7,001 bases of DNA, taken from Paracoccus sp. (in: a-proteobacteria) (GTDB taxonomy: Bacteria > Pseudomonadota > Alphaproteobacteria > Rhodobacterales > Rhodobacteraceae). The position numbers and the translations under genes are program-made. The DNA is taken from NCBI GenBank assembly GCA_018056045.1, contig JAGPGI010000145.1:1-7001 (forward strand), given 5' to 3'. Under the pieces are notes generated by a model. That model did not search any database, was not told where the DNA came from, and worked only from the letters and a program-made list of their open reading frames with translations. How positions within the stretch are numbered: position 1 is the first letter of the stretch; each line of letters starts with the position of its first letter. Below, in pieces: positions 6,061 through 7,001 of the stretch.

Positions 6061-7001
6061 TTACATCCGGCCGCTCAGGTAATCGTCATGCACCGCAGTC
6101 GAGATACTGCCCACCTCGGTGATGAACCAGGACAGAAACTCGTGCAGCCCGTCATCAAAGATCTGGTCGATCTGATGGGCAACCAGCGCGTCCAGCGTCT
6201 CATGCGCCTTGGCCTTGGCCGTGGCGGGCACCTGATCGCCGTATCGGCGTGCCAGACCGTCCAGATGCCAGACCGCCTCGTAAAGCGAGGTCAAGAGCGA
6301 ACGCGGGCTTTCCCCGTTCAGGATCAGGAAATCGGCCACCTTGGTGGCGGTGATGTCGCCGCCGTAAGCCCAGTGGAACGCGCGATGCGCCGACAGCGCC
6401 CGCAAGATCACCTGCCACTGGTAATTGTCCAGACCCGAGCCGACGAATTCGACCCGTGGCAGCAGCACGTAATATTTCACGTCCAGCAGCCGCGCGGTCG
6501 CATCGGCGCGTTCCAGCGAATAGCCCAGATTGATGAAATGCCAGCCATCGTTGCGCAATTGCGTGGCGTTGATCGCACCGCGCACGGCCGAGCTGTGGCG
6601 GGTGGTGAAATCGGTCAGCATGGCGGTATCGAGCTGGCTGCGCCGCTTGCGCTCCAGCGCGCGCAGTTCCTGAAAGGCGGTGTTCAGCCCGTCCCAGACC
6701 TGACTGGTCAGCGCGGTGCGCACGATCCGCCCCCCCTCGCGCGCCTGCTCGATACAGGACGCCACAGAGGACGGGTTGTCATGGTCAAAGAACAGCCAGG
6801 ATTCGACGTTTTCCTGACTGATCTCATCGCCGTAGCGGTCGGAAAAGGCCTGACTGGCCCCCGAGGCGCGCAGAAGCGATTCCCATTCGTTGCGATAGCC
6901 CTCTTCGGTATTGGGCAAAAGCGTGATGCGCGCGCCCACGTCCAGAAGACGGGCGGCGGTTTCCGAGCGTTCCAGGTGGCGGCCCATCCAGAACAGGTTC
7001 G
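6061..7001 (-). CDS. Alpha-E domain protein (DUF403) of the Anbu cluster (5' end outside window)
   Basis: The visible 312 residues are nearly the whole protein. The first full codons read NLFWMGRHLERSETAARLLDV, which is the standard opening of alpha-E proteins; only about six to eight residues, including the start Met, are missing beyond 7001. The Met in that motif (6987) is therefore internal, not the start. Other typical stretches are FFDHDNPSSVASCIEQARE, LGYSLERADATARLLDVKYY (a second copy of the LERA-type helix motif) and LNGESPRSLLTSLYEAVWHL. The protein is predicted to be all helical, with two related halves, and has no signal peptide or membrane segment. Its biochemical role is unknown; the family is found beside circularly permuted ATP-grasp proteins and transglutaminases. 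It is the first visible gene of the operon, and the ATP-grasp gene is expected next to it outside the window. The family call is firm. Confidence 0.93.
   Translation of the reverse strand, partial: NLFWMGRHLERSETAARLLDVGARITLLPNTEEGYRNEWESLLRASGASQAFSDRYGDEISQENVESWLFFDHDNPSSVASCIEQAREGGRIVRTALTSQVWDGLNTAFQELRALERKRRSQLDTAMLTDFTTRHSSAVRGAINATQLRNDGWHFINLGYSLERADATARLLDVKYYVLLPRVEFVGSGLDNYQWQVILRALSAHRAFHWAYGGDITATKVADFLILNGESPRSLLTSLYEAVWHLDGLARRYGDQVPATAKAKAHETLDALVAHQIDQIFDDGLHEFLSWFITEVGSISTAVHDDYLSGRM

Overview
This is a GC-rich window from an alphaproteobacterium. Codon choice and protein style (GC-ending codons, Ala/Gly/Arg-rich proteins, long antisense open frames) suggest a Rhodobacterales member, perhaps Paracoccus-like. 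That placement is an inference from style, not a match. Genes are tightly packed: no stretch over 300 bases lacks a gene, and no tRNA, rRNA, CRISPR array or insertion sequence was seen.

Left part, minus strand. The window opens inside an ABC-transporter periplasmic binding protein (656 to 1, C-terminus outside the window). Upstream of it, after a 138-base gap with a GC-rich hairpin in the putative leader, lies a small hydratase-fold protein (1649 to 795). It resembles 2-keto-4-pentenoate hydratases but carries a signal peptide, which is unusual for this fold.

Middle, plus strand. A complete DNA mismatch-repair gene, mutS (1806 to 4442, 878 aa), is divergent from the hydratase gene across a 156-base intergenic region. 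All hallmark motifs are present.

Right part, minus strand. Three genes form a compact operon that enters from beyond the right edge: an alpha-E (DUF403) protein, a transglutaminase-like cysteine-protease-fold protein with an intact Cys-His-Asp triad, and Anbu, the bacterial proteasome-like beta subunit, with Thr-Asp-Lys catalytic residues intact. This is the right-hand part of the Anbu gene cluster, which in other bacteria also carries a circularly permuted ATP-grasp ligase. That gene is expected just beyond position 7001. The cluster is thought to make and process a peptide or amide-linked modification, but its substrate and biological role are unresolved, and it is the most interesting item here.

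The Anbu operon and mutS converge with only 3 bases between their stop codons. Both stops lie in a perfect 12-base palindrome, and no intrinsic terminator is visible there.
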